The notes: generated by a model not told the origin, from the sequence alone. A stretch of DNA of 64,000 nt from Muricoccus harenae (GCF_009848505.1 NZ_WWDL01000029.1:1-64000), one strand, 5' to 3'. Positions 25,293-35,097 are shown, numbered from the stretch's first letter. Program-made: numbers and translations.

Positions 25293-26702
25293 CTACTTCT
25301 GGAGCGCCTGCACGATCTGCTGCGTGACCTTCTTGGCGTCACCGAACAGCATCATGGTGTTGTCCCGGAAGAACAGCTCGTTCTCCACGCCGGCATAGCC
25401 GGAGGCCATGCCGCGCTTCACGAAGAACACCGTCTTCGCCCGCTCCACCTCCAGGATTGGCATCCCATAGATGGGGGAAGCCTTGTCCGTCTTGGCGGCC
25501 GGATTGGTCACGTCATTCGCCCCGATCACATAGGCTACGTCCGCCTCGGCGAATTCGGGGTTGATCTCCTCCAGCTCGTGCACGTCGTCATAGGGCACGT
25601 TCGCCTCGGCCAGCAGCACGTTCATATGGCCCGGCATGCGGCCGGCGACGGGGTGGATGGCGTATTCCACCGTCGCGCCTTCCTTCTTCAGAAGGTCCGC
25701 CATCTCCCGCACCACCTGCTGCGCCTGGGCCACCGCCATGCCGTAGCCGGGCACGATGATGACCTTGCCGGCGTTCTTCATGATGTAGGCCGCATCCTCC
25801 GGCGAGCCGGACTTCACGGGGCGCGCGGGCTGGGCCGCGCCGCCGCCGGCGGGCGAGGCGCCGGCCTCAGCCCCGAAGCCGCCCAGGAGCACGTTGAGGA
25901 TGGAGCGGTTCATCCCCTTGCACATGATGTAGGACAGGATCGCACCCGAGGCGCCGACCAGGGCACCGGTTACGATCAGCAGCAGGTTGCCGATGGTGAA
26001 GCCGATCCCCGCCGCCGCCCAGCCGGAATAGCTGTTCAGCATTGAGACGACGACCGGCATGTCCGCCCCGCCGATCGGGATGATCAGCAGGAAGCCCAGG
26101 GCGAAGGCCAGGATGGCGATCAGCCAGAACAGCGCCGTGCTGCCCGTCCAGACGAAAGCAACGACCAGCAGCAGCAGCAGCACGCCAAGCGCGGCATTCA
26201 GCAGGTGCTGCCCCCTGAACAGGATCGGCGCGCCCGACATGCGCCCGTCCAGCTTGGCGAAGGCGATCACCGAGCCGGAGAAGGTGATGGCGCCGATGGC
26301 CAGCCCCAGGGACATCTCCACCAGGGACTGCCCGTGGATGTTCCCCGGCACGCCGATGCCGAAGCTCTGCGGGGCGTAGAGCGCCGCCGCCGCCACGAAG
26401 ACGGCCGCCAAGCCCACCAGCGAGTGAAAGGCCGCAACGAGCTGCGGCAGGGAGGTCATCTGGATGCGGTTGGCGATGATGCCGCCGAAGGTGCCGCCGA
26501 TGGCGAGGCCTGCGATGATCAGACCGATCCCGCCGACGCGCATCCCGGGATGGGCGAGGGTCGCGAGGATCGCGATCCCCATGCCCACCATGCCCATGAG
26601 GTTGCCGCGCCGGCTGGTGCTGGGATGCGAAAGCCCCTTCAGCGCCAGGATAAAGAGGACAGAGGCGACGAGATAGGACAGCGTCGAAAGCGTATGACCC
26701 AT
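25293..26702 (-). CDS. pntB: NAD(P) transhydrogenase beta subunit
   Basis: A 469-residue PntB. Nine or so membrane helices (1-~275) form part of the proton channel, and a C-terminal NADP(H)-binding domain (~295-469) carries IIVPGYGMAVAQAQ, HPVAGRMPGHMNVLLAEA and VIGANDVTNPAA. With PntAA and PntAB it couples proton entry to hydride transfer from NADH to NADP+, supplying NADPH. ATG at 26700-26702 is the family start (MGHTLSTLSYLVASVLFILAL). Gene order pntAA-pntAB-pntB, with short gaps, indicates one operon. Confidence 0.97.
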   Translation of the reverse strand: MGHTLSTLSYLVASVLFILALKGLSHPSTSRRGNLMGMVGMGIAILATLAHPGMRVGGIGLIIAGLAIGGTFGGIIANRIQMTSLPQLVAAFHSLVGLAAVFVAAAALYAPQSFGIGVPGNIHGQSLVEMSLGLAIGAITFSGSVIAFAKLDGRMSGAPILFRGQHLLNAALGVLLLLLVVAFVWTGSTALFWLIAILAFALGFLLIIPIGGADMPVVVSMLNSYSGWAAAGIGFTIGNLLLIVTGALVGASGAILSYIMCKGMNRSILNVLLGGFGAEAGASPAGGGAAQPARPVKSGSPEDAAYIMKNAGKVIIVPGYGMAVAQAQQVVREMADLLKKEGATVEYAIHPVAGRMPGHMNVLLAEANVPYDDVHELEEINPEFAEADVAYVIGANDVTNPAAKTDKASPIYGMPILEVERAKTVFFVKRGMASGYAGVENELFFRDNTMMLFGDAKKVTQQIVQALQK

Positions 26703-26706
26703 CGTC

Positions 26707-27111
26707 TCAGCCCTTCCGCTGGAACATGGCAAGCATCCGCCGCGTGACCAGGAAGCCACCGAAGATGTTCACCGAAGCCAGCGTCACCGCCAGGAAGCCA
26801 AAGGCCTGGGCCAGCCAGGATTCGGCGAGCCCCGTCGCCATCATGGCGCCCACCACGATTACTGAGGAGATGGCGTTGGTTACGCCCATCAGCGGCGAGT
26901 GCAGGGCCGGCGTCACGCTCCACACCACATGGTAGCCGACGAAGCAGGCCAGCAGAAAAATCGTGAGCAGCAGCAGGAAGGGCTCGGCCGCGGCCGCCCC
27001 GTGCTCGATGGCGGGCATGGCCTCGGCGGCGGCCGCGCGGGCCTCCAGGGCCAGGGCCAGCGCGCGCTCGGCCATGGCCTGGGCGCGGATGGCGAGTTCC
27101 TCAGCGTTCAT
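26707..27111 (-). CDS. pntAB: NAD(P) transhydrogenase alpha subunit, membrane part
   Basis: A 134-residue second half of PntA, separate in alphaproteobacteria. An Ala/Glu-rich N-terminal helix precedes three membrane helices; [20 protein letters not shown] and [14 protein letters not shown] are the hallmark segments that line the proton path. It lies 4 nt before pntB and 13 nt after pntAA. The N-terminal ~45 residues are longer and more Ala-rich than usual. Confidence 0.96.
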   Translation of the reverse strand: MNAEELAIRAQAMAERALALALEARAAAAEAMPAIEHGAAAAEPFLLLLTIFLLACFVGYHVVWSVTPALHSPLMGVTNAISSVIVVGAMMATGLAESWLAQAFGFLAVTLASVNIFGGFLVTRRMLAMFQRKG

Positions 27112-27124
27112 TGTCTCGGACCCC

Positions 27125-28276
27125 TCAGCCGGCCACGAATTGCGGGTGAACCACCTGGCCGCCGCGCGTCAGCATCACGCCGCGCACCAGGTCATCCTCG
27201 ACCGGCAGAACCGGCTTCGAGGAGTCCTTGTCCCAGAAGGTGGTCAGGAAGGTCAGCAGGTTGCGGGCATAGAGGCTGCTCGCCGCTGCCGGAATGCGCG
27301 CGGGCCAGTTGCGCCAGCCCAGCACCGTCACCCCATTGGCCGTGACCACGGACTCGCCCGGCTTTGTCAGCGCGCAATTGCCGCCGGCATCCGAGGCGAT
27401 GTCCACGATGACCGAGCCCGGCTTCATCGAGGCCACCATCGCCTCCGTCACCAGGACCGGTGCGCGGCGCCCCTGCACCAGGGCGGTGCAGACCACGATG
27501 TCCATCTTGCCGATGGCGCCGGCCACCACCTCGGCCTGCTTGGCCAGGAATTCGGCGCTCATGGGCTTGGCATAGCCGCCGGCGGTCTGGGCTGCGCGGC
27601 TCTCCTCATCCTCGTAGCCGACGAAGCTGGCGCCGAGGGACTTGATCTCCTCCTTCGCCGCCGGCCGGACATCGGTGGCGGAAACCCGCCCGCCGAGGCG
27701 CCGGGCCGTCGCGATGGCCTGCAGCCCGGCCACGCCCGCCCCCATCACCAGCACATTCGCCGCCGGAATGGTCCCTGCGGCCGTCATCAGCATCGGGAAG
27801 GCGCGGTCGAAGGCCGCCGCCCCCTCCACCACCGCGCGGTAACCGGCGAGATTCGCCTGGGAGGAGAGCACGTCCATGCTCTGCGCCCGGGTGATCCGCG
27901 GCAGCATCTCCATGGCCGCGGCATCGATGCCGGCGGCGGCGTAGCGGGCGGCCGCGTCCTTGTCCGCGCCCATCGTGCCGATCACCAGCGCACCCTTCGG
28001 GATCAGGGCGAGCTCGTCCAGCGCTCCCTCGCCCGCGGCCAGCGGCGCGCGCACCTTCAACACAATTCCCGCCCCAGTAAGCGCCGCAGCGGCATCGGGC
28101 GCCACCTCCGCCCCCGCCTCGGCGAAGGCGGCATTGGGAATCCCGGCCGTCAGTCCCGCACCGCTCTCCACGGCCACGCTGCAGCCGAGCGCGATGAGTT
28201 TCTTCACTGTATCGGGCGTCGCCGCCACCCGGGCCTCATCCGCCCGGCGTTCCTTCAAGACGGCTAGCCGCATCAT
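27125..28276 (-). CDS. pntAA: NAD(P) transhydrogenase alpha subunit, NAD-binding part
   Basis: A 383-residue soluble domain I of the transhydrogenase, homologous to alanine dehydrogenase. Conserved blocks are [37 protein letters not shown], the Rossmann motif [19 protein letters not shown] and the NAD-contacting [10 protein letters not shown] region. It oxidises NADH in the cytosol. The first of two adjacent ATGs (28274-28276) is used, with GGA close upstream; the long frame beyond is noise. The promoter must lie in the 140 nt shared with the divergent Bug receptor. Confidence 0.96.
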   Translation of the reverse strand: MMRLAVLKERRADEARVAATPDTVKKLIALGCSVAVESGAGLTAGIPNAAFAEAGAEVAPDAAAALTGAGIVLKVRAPLAAGEGALDELALIPKGALVIGTMGADKDAAARYAAAGIDAAAMEMLPRITRAQSMDVLSSQANLAGYRAVVEGAAAFDRAFPMLMTAAGTIPAANVLVMGAGVAGLQAIATARRLGGRVSATDVRPAAKEEIKSLGASFVGYEDEESRAAQTAGGYAKPMSAEFLAKQAEVVAGAIGKMDIVVCTALVQGRRAPVLVTEAMVASMKPGSVIVDIASDAGGNCALTKPGESVVTANGVTVLGWRNWPARIPAAASSLYARNLLTFLTTFWDKDSSKPVLPVEDDLVRGVMLTRGGQVVHPQFVAG

Positions 28277-28417
28277 CTTAGTCCCGTCGTTCCTCTGGCG
28301 CGCGAAGATCGCGGGGTGCCGCGAAAGGCGCAAGCCTTGACGGGTTGTCCCCGGCCGCTCCACGCGCAATCCTCCGGGGCAAGCGGCCCAAAAGCCGGAA
28401 CGCAAGGAACCGTCCCG

Positions 28418-29407
28418 ATGCCCCGCCACGCCCCCGGCCGGCGCGCCCTGCTCGGCGCCGCCCTTGCCGCGCCCGTCCTTTCCCTGGCCCGACCGGTCCT
28501 GGCCCAGGGCGCCTGGCCGAGCCGCACCATCCGCATGATCGTGCCCTTCGGCGCCGGCACCAGCACCGACATCATGACGCGCCTCGTGACCCCCCGCATG
28601 TCGGAGGTGCTGGGCCAGTCGATCGTGGTGGAGAACCGCCCCGGCGCGGGCGGCATCGTCGGCTCGGATGCCGTCGCGAAGTCACCGCCCGACGGCTACA
28701 GCCTCTGCATGGGGTCCATCGCCTCCCATTCGGTGAACCAGACCCTCATCCGCACCATTCCCTATGACGTGCTGCGCGACTTCACCCCGGTCTCGCTCGT
28801 CACCAATGCGCCGAACCTGCTCGTCGTCGGGAATCAGGTTCCTGCCAAGACCCTTCCCGAGTTCATCGCCTGGGCGAAGACGCAACGGGGCGTCGCCTAT
28901 GCCTCGGCCGGGAACGGCACCTCCTCCCACCTCGCGGGCGAGTTGCTGAAGCTGAAGACCGGCGCGCCGCTGGAGCATGTGCCCTACCGCTCCGGCGCCC
29001 AGGCCCTCACTGACATCATCTCCGGCCAGGTGCCCATGACCATCTACCAGGTCACTGCCGTGCTTCCCTTCATGCGTGACGGAAAGATGAGGGCCCTCGC
29101 CTCCACCTCCGCCAAGCGGCTGGAATGGACGCCTGAGGTCCCCACCGCGATCGAGCAGGGAATTGCGGATTTCGACGTCGCGGCATGGCATGGCCTCTTC
29201 GCCCCGGCCAACCTGCCGGCTCCGATCCTGGAAAAGCTCCATGGCGCCCTGAACACGGCGCTTACCGATCCTGGCCTCCGCCCGAAGCTGGTGGATCAGG
29301 GGCTGGAGCCCGTCGGCATGAAGCCGGACGAATTCCGCAGTTATCTGGCGGGCGACATCGCGAAGTGGCGCGAGGTGATCCGCGCCGCCGACATCAAGGC
29401 GGACTGA
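28418..29407 (+). CDS. Bug-family (TctC-like) substrate-binding protein
   Basis: A 329-residue periplasmic receptor. A signal peptide (RRALLGAALAAPVLSLARPVLAQ) leads to WPSRTIRMIVPFGAGTSTDI, VVENRPGAGGIVGSDAVAKS, PDGYSLCMG and YASAGNGTSSHLAGELL, all Bug hallmarks. It is 5 nt from an AtuA-type gene on the same strand and evidently heads a three- or four-gene operon, so the ligand is probably the carboxylic acid processed by the AtuA pair (inferred). No tctAB permease is adjacent. Confidence 0.92.
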   Translation: MPRHAPGRRALLGAALAAPVLSLARPVLAQGAWPSRTIRMIVPFGAGTSTDIMTRLVTPRMSEVLGQSIVVENRPGAGGIVGSDAVAKSPPDGYSLCMGSIASHSVNQTLIRTIPYDVLRDFTPVSLVTNAPNLLVVGNQVPAKTLPEFIAWAKTQRGVAYASAGNGTSSHLAGELLKLKTGAPLEHVPYRSGAQALTDIISGQVPMTIYQVTAVLPFMRDGKMRALASTSAKRLEWTPEVPTAIEQGIADFDVAAWHGLFAPANLPAPILEKLHGALNTALTDPGLRPKLVDQGLEPVGMKPDEFRSYLAGDIAKWREVIRAADIKAD

Positions 29408-29412
29408 ACAGC

Positions 29413-30774
29413 ATGGCCCAGATGCTCCGCATCGGCTGCGGCTCCGGCTTTTCCGGGGACCGGCTCGACGCCCCCGGCCCCGTGGTCGCCGCCCTCGCCG
29501 CCGCAGGCGGCCCCGCCGCGCTGATGCTGGAGGTGCTGGGCGAGCGCACCCTGGCACTGGCCCAAGGCGAGCGGCTGAAGAATCCCGAGTCCGGCTACGA
29601 GCCAATGCTCGAGGAACTGCTGCGGCCCATCCTGGCGACGTGCCGGGAACACCGCATCCCCATCGTCACTAACGGCGGTGCCGCCAACCCGCGCGCGGCC
29701 GGTCGGGCCGTGCTGCGCCTGGCCGCCAGCCTGGGCCTTGAGGGTCTGCGGGTCGCCGTGGTGGAGGGCGATGACGTACGCGGCACCGATGCGCTGGACG
29801 ACCTCGCCCCCTGGGAGGGCGAGCCGGGCGCGGTGATGGAGAAGAACAAGGTCATCGCGGCCAATGTCTATCTCGGCGCGCAGCCCATCGCGCAGGCGCT
29901 GCGGGATGGTGCCGATGTGGTCATCACCGGGCGCTGCTCCGACCCGGCCCTCGCCCTCGGCCCGATGATCGCGCATTTCGGCTGGTCCGGGGACGACTGG
30001 GACCGGCTCGCCGCCGGCACTGCCTGCGGGCACCTGCTGGAATGTGGCAGCCAGGTCACTGGCGGCTACTTCGCCGATCCGGGAGTGAAGGACGTGGAGG
30101 GGCTGGACGACACCGGCTTCCCCATTGCCGAGGTCACGGAGGATGGCGGCTTCGTCATCACCAAACCCGAGGGCACTGGCGGGCTGGTGGACCTCCGCAC
30201 GGTGAAGGAGCAGCTTCTCTACGAGATCCACGACCCCTCGGCCTATCTCACCCCCGATGTCGTGCTCGACATCACTCAGGTCGAGCTGGAGCAGGAGGGC
30301 AAGGACCGGGTTCGCGTGCACGGCTGCCGCGGCAGGCCCCGGCCCGAGCGGCTGAAGGCCACCGTCTCCTTCCCCGGCGGCTGGCTGGGCGAGGGCGAGA
30401 TTTCCTATGCCGGCCCGAATGCCCGCGCCCGCGCGGAGTTGGCCGGCCGCACCCTGCTGGAACGCGCCCGCCGCCTGGGGCTGGAGGGCCGCGCGCGGCT
30501 CGACCTGATCGGAGTGGCGAGCGTTCATGAGGGCGATTCCGGCACCCTCCGCACCGGGCGCCGGGGCGAGCCCGACGAGGTCCGCCTCCGCTTCTCCCTG
30601 GCCACCGATGAGCGCAGCCCCGCCGAACGCGCGACGCGGGAGGTGCTCGCCCTGTATTGCTGTGGCCCGGCGGGCGGCGGCGGGGTGCGGATGCGGGTGG
30701 TGGACCGGGTCCGCACCCTCTCCTTCCTCGTTCCGCGCGAGCGCGTGCATCCGGTGGTGGAGATGCTGTCGTGA
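29413..30774 (+). CDS. AtuA-family protein (DUF1446)
   Basis: A 453-residue protein of the acyclic terpene utilisation AtuA family (DUF1446). The family opening MLRIGCGSGFSGDRLDAPGP, VTNGGAANPRAAGRAVLRLA, VITGRCSDPALALGPMIAHFGW (in two parts), GHLLECGSQVTGGYFADPG and KPEGTGGLVDLRTVKEQLLYE (in pieces) are all present. AtuA is required for citronellol/geraniol catabolism in Pseudomonas, but the biochemical role is unclear and most relatives are not terpene genes. The stop overlaps the GTG of the next gene (GTGA), which encodes the small domain that is fused in other members. Confidence 0.88.
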   Translation: MAQMLRIGCGSGFSGDRLDAPGPVVAALAAAGGPAALMLEVLGERTLALAQGERLKNPESGYEPMLEELLRPILATCREHRIPIVTNGGAANPRAAGRAVLRLAASLGLEGLRVAVVEGDDVRGTDALDDLAPWEGEPGAVMEKNKVIAANVYLGAQPIAQALRDGADVVITGRCSDPALALGPMIAHFGWSGDDWDRLAAGTACGHLLECGSQVTGGYFADPGVKDVEGLDDTGFPIAEVTEDGGFVITKPEGTGGLVDLRTVKEQLLYEIHDPSAYLTPDVVLDITQVELEQEGKDRVRVHGCRGRPRPERLKATVSFPGGWLGEGEISYAGPNARARAELAGRTLLERARRLGLEGRARLDLIGVASVHEGDSGTLRTGRRGEPDEVRLRFSLATDERSPAERATREVLALYCCGPAGGGGVRMRVVDRVRTLSFLVPRERVHPVVEMLS

Positions 30775-31088
30775 TCCTGCATGAACTCGCCCATGCCCGC
30801 GCTGGCGACAAGGGCAACCGGCTGAACATCGGGCTCTTCGCACTCGACCCGGCGCATTACGTGCATCTGGCGGCTCAGGTGACGGAGGAGCGTGTGATGG
30901 CCCTCTTCGCCCATCGCGGCTGTTCCGGGGTGGTGCGGCATGACCTGCCCCGGCTGCACGGCTTCAACTTCGTACTGGATGATGTGCTGGAAGGCGGGGT
31001 GAACGGTGCCCTGAACCTGGACGGCCATGGCAAGACCCTGTCCTTCCTGCTGCTCGGGATGGAGGTCGAGGCGCCTCCCCGGGGCTGA
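30771..31088 (+). CDS. AtuA-like ferredoxin-fold domain protein
   Basis: A 105-residue stand-alone copy of the small domain found at the C-terminus of many AtuA proteins. HELAHARAGDKGNRLNIGLF is its signature, with ARSGDKG as the family core, followed by LPRLHGFNFVLDDVLEGGVN. GTG at 30771 overlaps the AtuA stop, so the two are translationally coupled and probably form a complex, a split version of the fused enzyme. The chemistry is unknown. Confidence 0.82.
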   Translation: MILHELAHARAGDKGNRLNIGLFALDPAHYVHLAAQVTEERVMALFAHRGCSGVVRHDLPRLHGFNFVLDDVLEGGVNGALNLDGHGKTLSFLLLGMEVEAPPRG

Positions 31089-31106
31089 GACGGGCGTTAA
31101 GCGAGC

Positions 31107-31874
31107 ATGATTCTCCAAGACACCGAGGACGGCTCCCGCCTCTTCATCCCCCAGCCGGCCCATGCGCTGCTCTCCGGCCAGATCATGGAGGCCTGGGGTG
31201 CGCCTGGCTTCGCCCACCCCGATCCGGCGCCCGAGGTAATCCTGGCCGCCGCCCAGCACGACATCGGCTGGATGCCCTGGGAATCCGCCCCGACCCTGGA
31301 TGTGGGAACCGGCCTGCCCCACCCCTTCACCGCCGTGGGTGCTGCCCGGCATGCGCCAATGTGGGCGCAGGGCGTGGAGCTGGCCCGGGCTGCCTGGGGC
31401 CTCTGGCCCGCGCTGCTGGTCTCCCGGCATGGCACGCTGATCTACACGCGCTACGCCAATCCGGAGCGCGACAGCGAAGCCGACAAGCAAGCGGCCGGGC
31501 GCTACCTGTCCGAACAGGGCGCGCTGCAATCCGCCTGGGCGGAGCGGCTGGGGGCGAGCCCCGCGCAGGTGGACCGCAACGCGGCGCTGGTCGCAGTGGC
31601 GGATGCGCTCTCCCTCGCCCTTTGCTTCGCCCATCCCGGCGCGGCCGGCGAAGCGCCGCTGGAGGATGGCGGCATGGCGAAGCTGACCCTGGCCCGCAGC
31701 GGGCCCGGCACCTGGTCCCTCGCGCCCTGGCCCTTCCGCCTTCCCGTCTTGACCCTGCGCTGCGAAGTGATGCGCCTGCCTGCCAGCACCCGCTGGACCG
31801 AGCAGGAAGCCATGCGCCGTGATCTGCGCGACGCGCCCCGCATCCCACTGGCCGTATCCCTCAGCCCGGGCTGA
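31107..31874 (+). CDS. DUF3891 family protein
   Basis: A 255-residue cytoplasmic protein of the DUF3891 family. The N-terminal HALLSGQIMEAWG and the metal-like AAAQHDIGWMPWE (His-Asp pair) recall HD-type hydrolases; LLVSRHGTLIYTRYAN and NAALVAVADALSLALCF follow. It starts 18 nt after the AtuA-like small gene, so it is likely part of the Bug-AtuA operon. The function is not established. The His-Asp motif makes a hydrolase a reasonable guess, no more. Confidence 0.75.
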   Translation: MILQDTEDGSRLFIPQPAHALLSGQIMEAWGAPGFAHPDPAPEVILAAAQHDIGWMPWESAPTLDVGTGLPHPFTAVGAARHAPMWAQGVELARAAWGLWPALLVSRHGTLIYTRYANPERDSEADKQAAGRYLSEQGALQSAWAERLGASPAQVDRNAALVAVADALSLALCFAHPGAAGEAPLEDGGMAKLTLARSGPGTWSLAPWPFRLPVLTLRCEVMRLPASTRWTEQEAMRRDLRDAPRIPLAVSLSPG

Positions 31875-31892
31875 GGAATACGGCACTGTGGA

Positions 31893-33260
31893 TCAGATTG
31901 CCGGCGTCACCGTCGGTGGTACGCCCGCCTCCGCCAAGGCCGCAGCCTGGCGCGCGGCCAGGTCAGCCTCGCGGTAATCGTCGATGAGGCGGTGGAACAT
32001 GTCGTGCCAATTCATCTCGGCCTTCAGGCGCAGGAAGACGCTTCCCAGTCCCACCGCCGCGCGATCCATCAGCACGAATTCCCGCGGCGGGCGGACGCCG
32101 CCGACCTGCTTGAGGCCCTTATGGACCTCCTCGGCCACCTTGCGGCCGAATTGCGGGTCATTCGTCTCCTGCACGGGCCGCACCCGGTCTTCCAGCAGCG
32201 GCTCGTAGAGGAAGCGCGCCCAGCGCAGCAGCACCTCCATCGTCTCGCGCTTGAGGTCCTTGAAGCCCCATAGCTCGAAGGCATGCGCCGCCTTGTCGCG
32301 ATCCTCGTCCCGCACCGCCTCGTAGAGGGTCAGCGTCCCGGTGATGAAGCGCGGCGGGAAGACGCGGATCGCGCCGAAGTCGAGCAGGTTGATGCCACGC
32401 TCATCCTCCCGCACCTGGTAGTTGCCGAGATGCGGGTCTCCGTGAATCACGCCATAGCGGTAGAGCGGCACGTACCAGGCGTGAAACAGCGCCGTGGCAT
32501 AGGCGTTCCGCTCCTCCAGCGACGGCTTCTCCTCCAGCCGCGCCAGGATGGAGCGCCCATCCAGCCAGCTCATGGTCAGAAGCCGCTTCGTCGTCAGCTC
32601 CTGGACCGGCGTGGGCACATGCACATGGGGCGTGTCCTGCAGCATGAGGCCGTACATCCGCATCTGCGCGGCCTCGCGCTCGTAATCCAGCTCCTCGCGC
32701 AGCCGCTCGCGCAGCTCCTCATAGACGTCGTCATGCTGGATCGTGTTGTCCATGCGTGCATAGAGGCCCATGGCCAGCCGAAGCTGGCGCAGGTCGGCCT
32801 CCACCACGCTCGGCATGTCCGGATATTGCAGCTTGCAGGCCACCAGCGTGCCGTCGAGCAGCGTCGCCCGGTGCACCTGCCCCAGCGAGGCAGCGGCCGC
32901 CGCCTCCCGCCCGAAGGCACGGAAGCGGCTTTCCCAGGCCGGGCCCAGCTCTGTCCCCATGCGCCGGCGCACGAAGGCCCAGCCCATGGGCGGTGCATTC
33001 GCCTGCAGCGAGGCGAGCTGCTGCGCATATTCCTCCGGCAGCGCGTTCGGCACGGTGGAGAGGAACTGCGCCACCTTCATCAGCGGGCCCTTCAGCCCGC
33101 CGAGGATGGCCTTCAGATCCTCCGCATGCGCCGACTTGTCGGTCTTGATGCCGAGGAAACGTTCCCCCGCGACCCGCGCCGCAATCCCGCCAACGGCGCC
33201 CGAGGTGCGGGCCATGCGACGGATTTCGCCGAAGAGGGTGTTCTCCCGTTCCTCAGCCAT
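31893..33260 (-). CDS. ABC1/UbiB-family atypical kinase
   Basis: A 455-residue UbiB-like kinase-fold protein. Visible are LMKVAQFLS (the KxGQ motif, here KVAQ), AAAASLGQVHRA (the Ala-rich nucleotide loop and QVH), VACKLQYP (the ATP-site Lys), the EELDYEREA ExD motif, HGDPHLGNY (catalytic loop) and LLDFGAIR (DFG). UbiB-type proteins support ubiquinone biosynthesis or lipid handling through ATPase activity. It lacks the C-terminal membrane helices of UbiB proper, so it belongs to the soluble ADCK-like group. It overlaps the pepF stop by 8 nt. Confidence 0.87.
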   Translation of the reverse strand: MAEERENTLFGEIRRMARTSGAVGGIAARVAGERFLGIKTDKSAHAEDLKAILGGLKGPLMKVAQFLSTVPNALPEEYAQQLASLQANAPPMGWAFVRRRMGTELGPAWESRFRAFGREAAAAASLGQVHRATLLDGTLVACKLQYPDMPSVVEADLRQLRLAMGLYARMDNTIQHDDVYEELRERLREELDYEREAAQMRMYGLMLQDTPHVHVPTPVQELTTKRLLTMSWLDGRSILARLEEKPSLEERNAYATALFHAWYVPLYRYGVIHGDPHLGNYQVREDERGINLLDFGAIRVFPPRFITGTLTLYEAVRDEDRDKAAHAFELWGFKDLKRETMEVLLRWARFLYEPLLEDRVRPVQETNDPQFGRKVAEEVHKGLKQVGGVRPPREFVLMDRAAVGLGSVFLRLKAEMNWHDMFHRLIDDYREADLAARQAAALAEAGVPPTVTPAI

Positions 33261-35097
33261 CCGCGCGCTCGAGCTCGTCGATGAAGCCCGCGATCACGTC
33301 GAGGCCACGCTTCCAGAAGGCGGGATCGGAGGCATCCAGCCCGAAGGGCGCCAGCAGCTCCTTGTGCCGCAGCGTCCCGCCCGCGCGCAGCAGGTCGAGA
33401 TACTTGGTCGCGAAGTCGGGCACCTGCCCATCCTGGTACACGCCGTAGAGCGCATTCACGAGGCAATCCCCGAAGGCATAGGCGTATACATAGAACGGCG
33501 TGTGCACGAAATGCGGGATGTAGGACCAGTACACCCCATAATCCGGCGTGAAGTCGAAGGCCGGGCCGAGGCTCTCGTGCTGCACCTGCATCCAGATTTC
33601 GGCGATCCGCTCGGAAGACAACTCGCCCTTGCGACGCTCGTCATGCAGCAGCGTCTCGAAACGGTAGAAGGCGATCTGCCGCACCACCGTGTTCAGCATG
33701 TCCTCCACCTTGGAGGCCAGCATCAGCCGCCGTCGCGCCGGGTCGGTCTCGGCATCCAGCATGGCGCGGAAGGTCAGCATCTCGCCGAACACGCTGGCCG
33801 TCTCCGCAAGCGTCAGCGGCGTGCCGGACATAAGGTAGCCCTGCGCCGAGGCCAGCCGTTGGTGCACGCCATGGCCCAGCTCATGCGCCAGCGTCATCAC
33901 GTCGCGCGACTTGCCGTGGTAGTTCACCAGCAAATAGGGGTGCGCGGACGGTACGGTGGGGTGCGCGAAGGCACCGCTTGCCTTGCCTGGGCGCAGCGCG
34001 GCATCGATCCAGGGCTTCTCGAAGAAGTCGCGGCCGAGCGAAGCCAGCTCGGGGCTGAAGGCGGCATAGGCCGTCAGCACCTGGTTCCGCGCATCGGGCC
34101 AGGGAATGGTCCTGTCCACATCGCCCGGCAGCGGCGCGTTGCGGTCCCAGTGCTTCATCCGCTCCAGCCCCAGCCACTTCGCCTTCATGGCATAGTAGCG
34201 GTGCGACAGGCGCGGGAAGCTCTCCACCACCGCGGAGACGAGGGCATCCACCACCTCGTCCTCGACCATGTTGGCGCGATTGCGGGATGTGCCGGGCCGC
34301 GGATAGTTCCGCCAGCCGTCGATGATCTCCTTGTCCTTCGCCAGCGTGTTGGTGATGAGGGAGAACAGCCGGATATTTTCCCCGAAGGCCTTGGATACGC
34401 CCGCCGCCGCCGCCTCGCGTACCGCACGGTCGCTGTCCGACAGCAGGTTCAGCGCAGCCGATACAGTCAGTTCCTCGGTCTTGCCCTTGCGCGTCACCGG
34501 CACGCGCATATGCGCGACCGTCTCGTCGAAAAGGCGGTTCCAGGCGGAACGCCCGGTCACCTCCTTTTCGTGCAGCAGCTTCTCCACCTCGTCGGAAAGC
34601 TGGTGCGGCCGGAACACGCGCAGGTCGCGCAGCCAGGGGCGCCAGCGCGCCAGCGCAGCCGAGGAGGCGATCCGGCCCTCCAGCAGTGCATCGTCCAGCC
34701 GGTTCAATTCCAGGGTGAAGAACAGCAGGTGGCTGCCGATGACCGTCACCCGCTCCTGCATCGTCTGGTAGAAGCGCCCGTTATCGGCGTTCTGCGCATC
34801 GCCGCTGAACAGAAGCTGCGCATAGGACATGACGCGGCCGAGCACCTCCTCGATCCGCTCGTATTCCCGCAGCGCCGCCTCCAGGGCATCGCCCGAGAGG
34901 GAGGCCAGCTTGCCCGCATGCGCCTCCTCGAAGGCTCGCGCCGATGCCTCGGCCGCATTCAGGTCGGACAGCAGCCGGGGGTCGTCCGGGCGCGCATAAA
35001 GGTCCCGCAGATCCCATTCCGGCAGCGCCTCCCCGGCCGGGACGGCGCCGATCCGGGCCTCGGTGTCACGTAGGGGGGCGGGCTTGTGAAGGTTCAT
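33253..35097 (-). CDS. pepF: Oligoendopeptidase F, M3B family
   Basis: A 614-residue zinc peptidase that trims oligopeptides in the cytoplasm. It has the HELGH zinc motif (near residue 403), a third ligand in the LAETASVFGEM helix, and the M3B C-terminal FYVYAYAFGDCLVNALY segment. ATG at 35095-35097 is chosen for a plausible N-terminus (MNLHKPAPLRDTEARIG); the upstream frame is low-complexity. The 8-nt overlap with the ABC1 kinase indicates cotranscription. It is divergent from an acyl-CoA ligase. Confidence 0.94.
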   Translation of the reverse strand: MNLHKPAPLRDTEARIGAVPAGEALPEWDLRDLYARPDDPRLLSDLNAAEASARAFEEAHAGKLASLSGDALEAALREYERIEEVLGRVMSYAQLLFSGDAQNADNGRFYQTMQERVTVIGSHLLFFTLELNRLDDALLEGRIASSAALARWRPWLRDLRVFRPHQLSDEVEKLLHEKEVTGRSAWNRLFDETVAHMRVPVTRKGKTEELTVSAALNLLSDSDRAVREAAAAGVSKAFGENIRLFSLITNTLAKDKEIIDGWRNYPRPGTSRNRANMVEDEVVDALVSAVVESFPRLSHRYYAMKAKWLGLERMKHWDRNAPLPGDVDRTIPWPDARNQVLTAYAAFSPELASLGRDFFEKPWIDAALRPGKASGAFAHPTVPSAHPYLLVNYHGKSRDVMTLAHELGHGVHQRLASAQGYLMSGTPLTLAETASVFGEMLTFRAMLDAETDPARRRLMLASKVEDMLNTVVRQIAFYRFETLLHDERRKGELSSERIAEIWMQVQHESLGPAFDFTPDYGVYWSYIPHFVHTPFYVYAYAFGDCLVNALYGVYQDGQVPDFATKYLDLLRAGGTLRHKELLAPFGLDASDPAFWKRGLDVIAGFIDELERADG

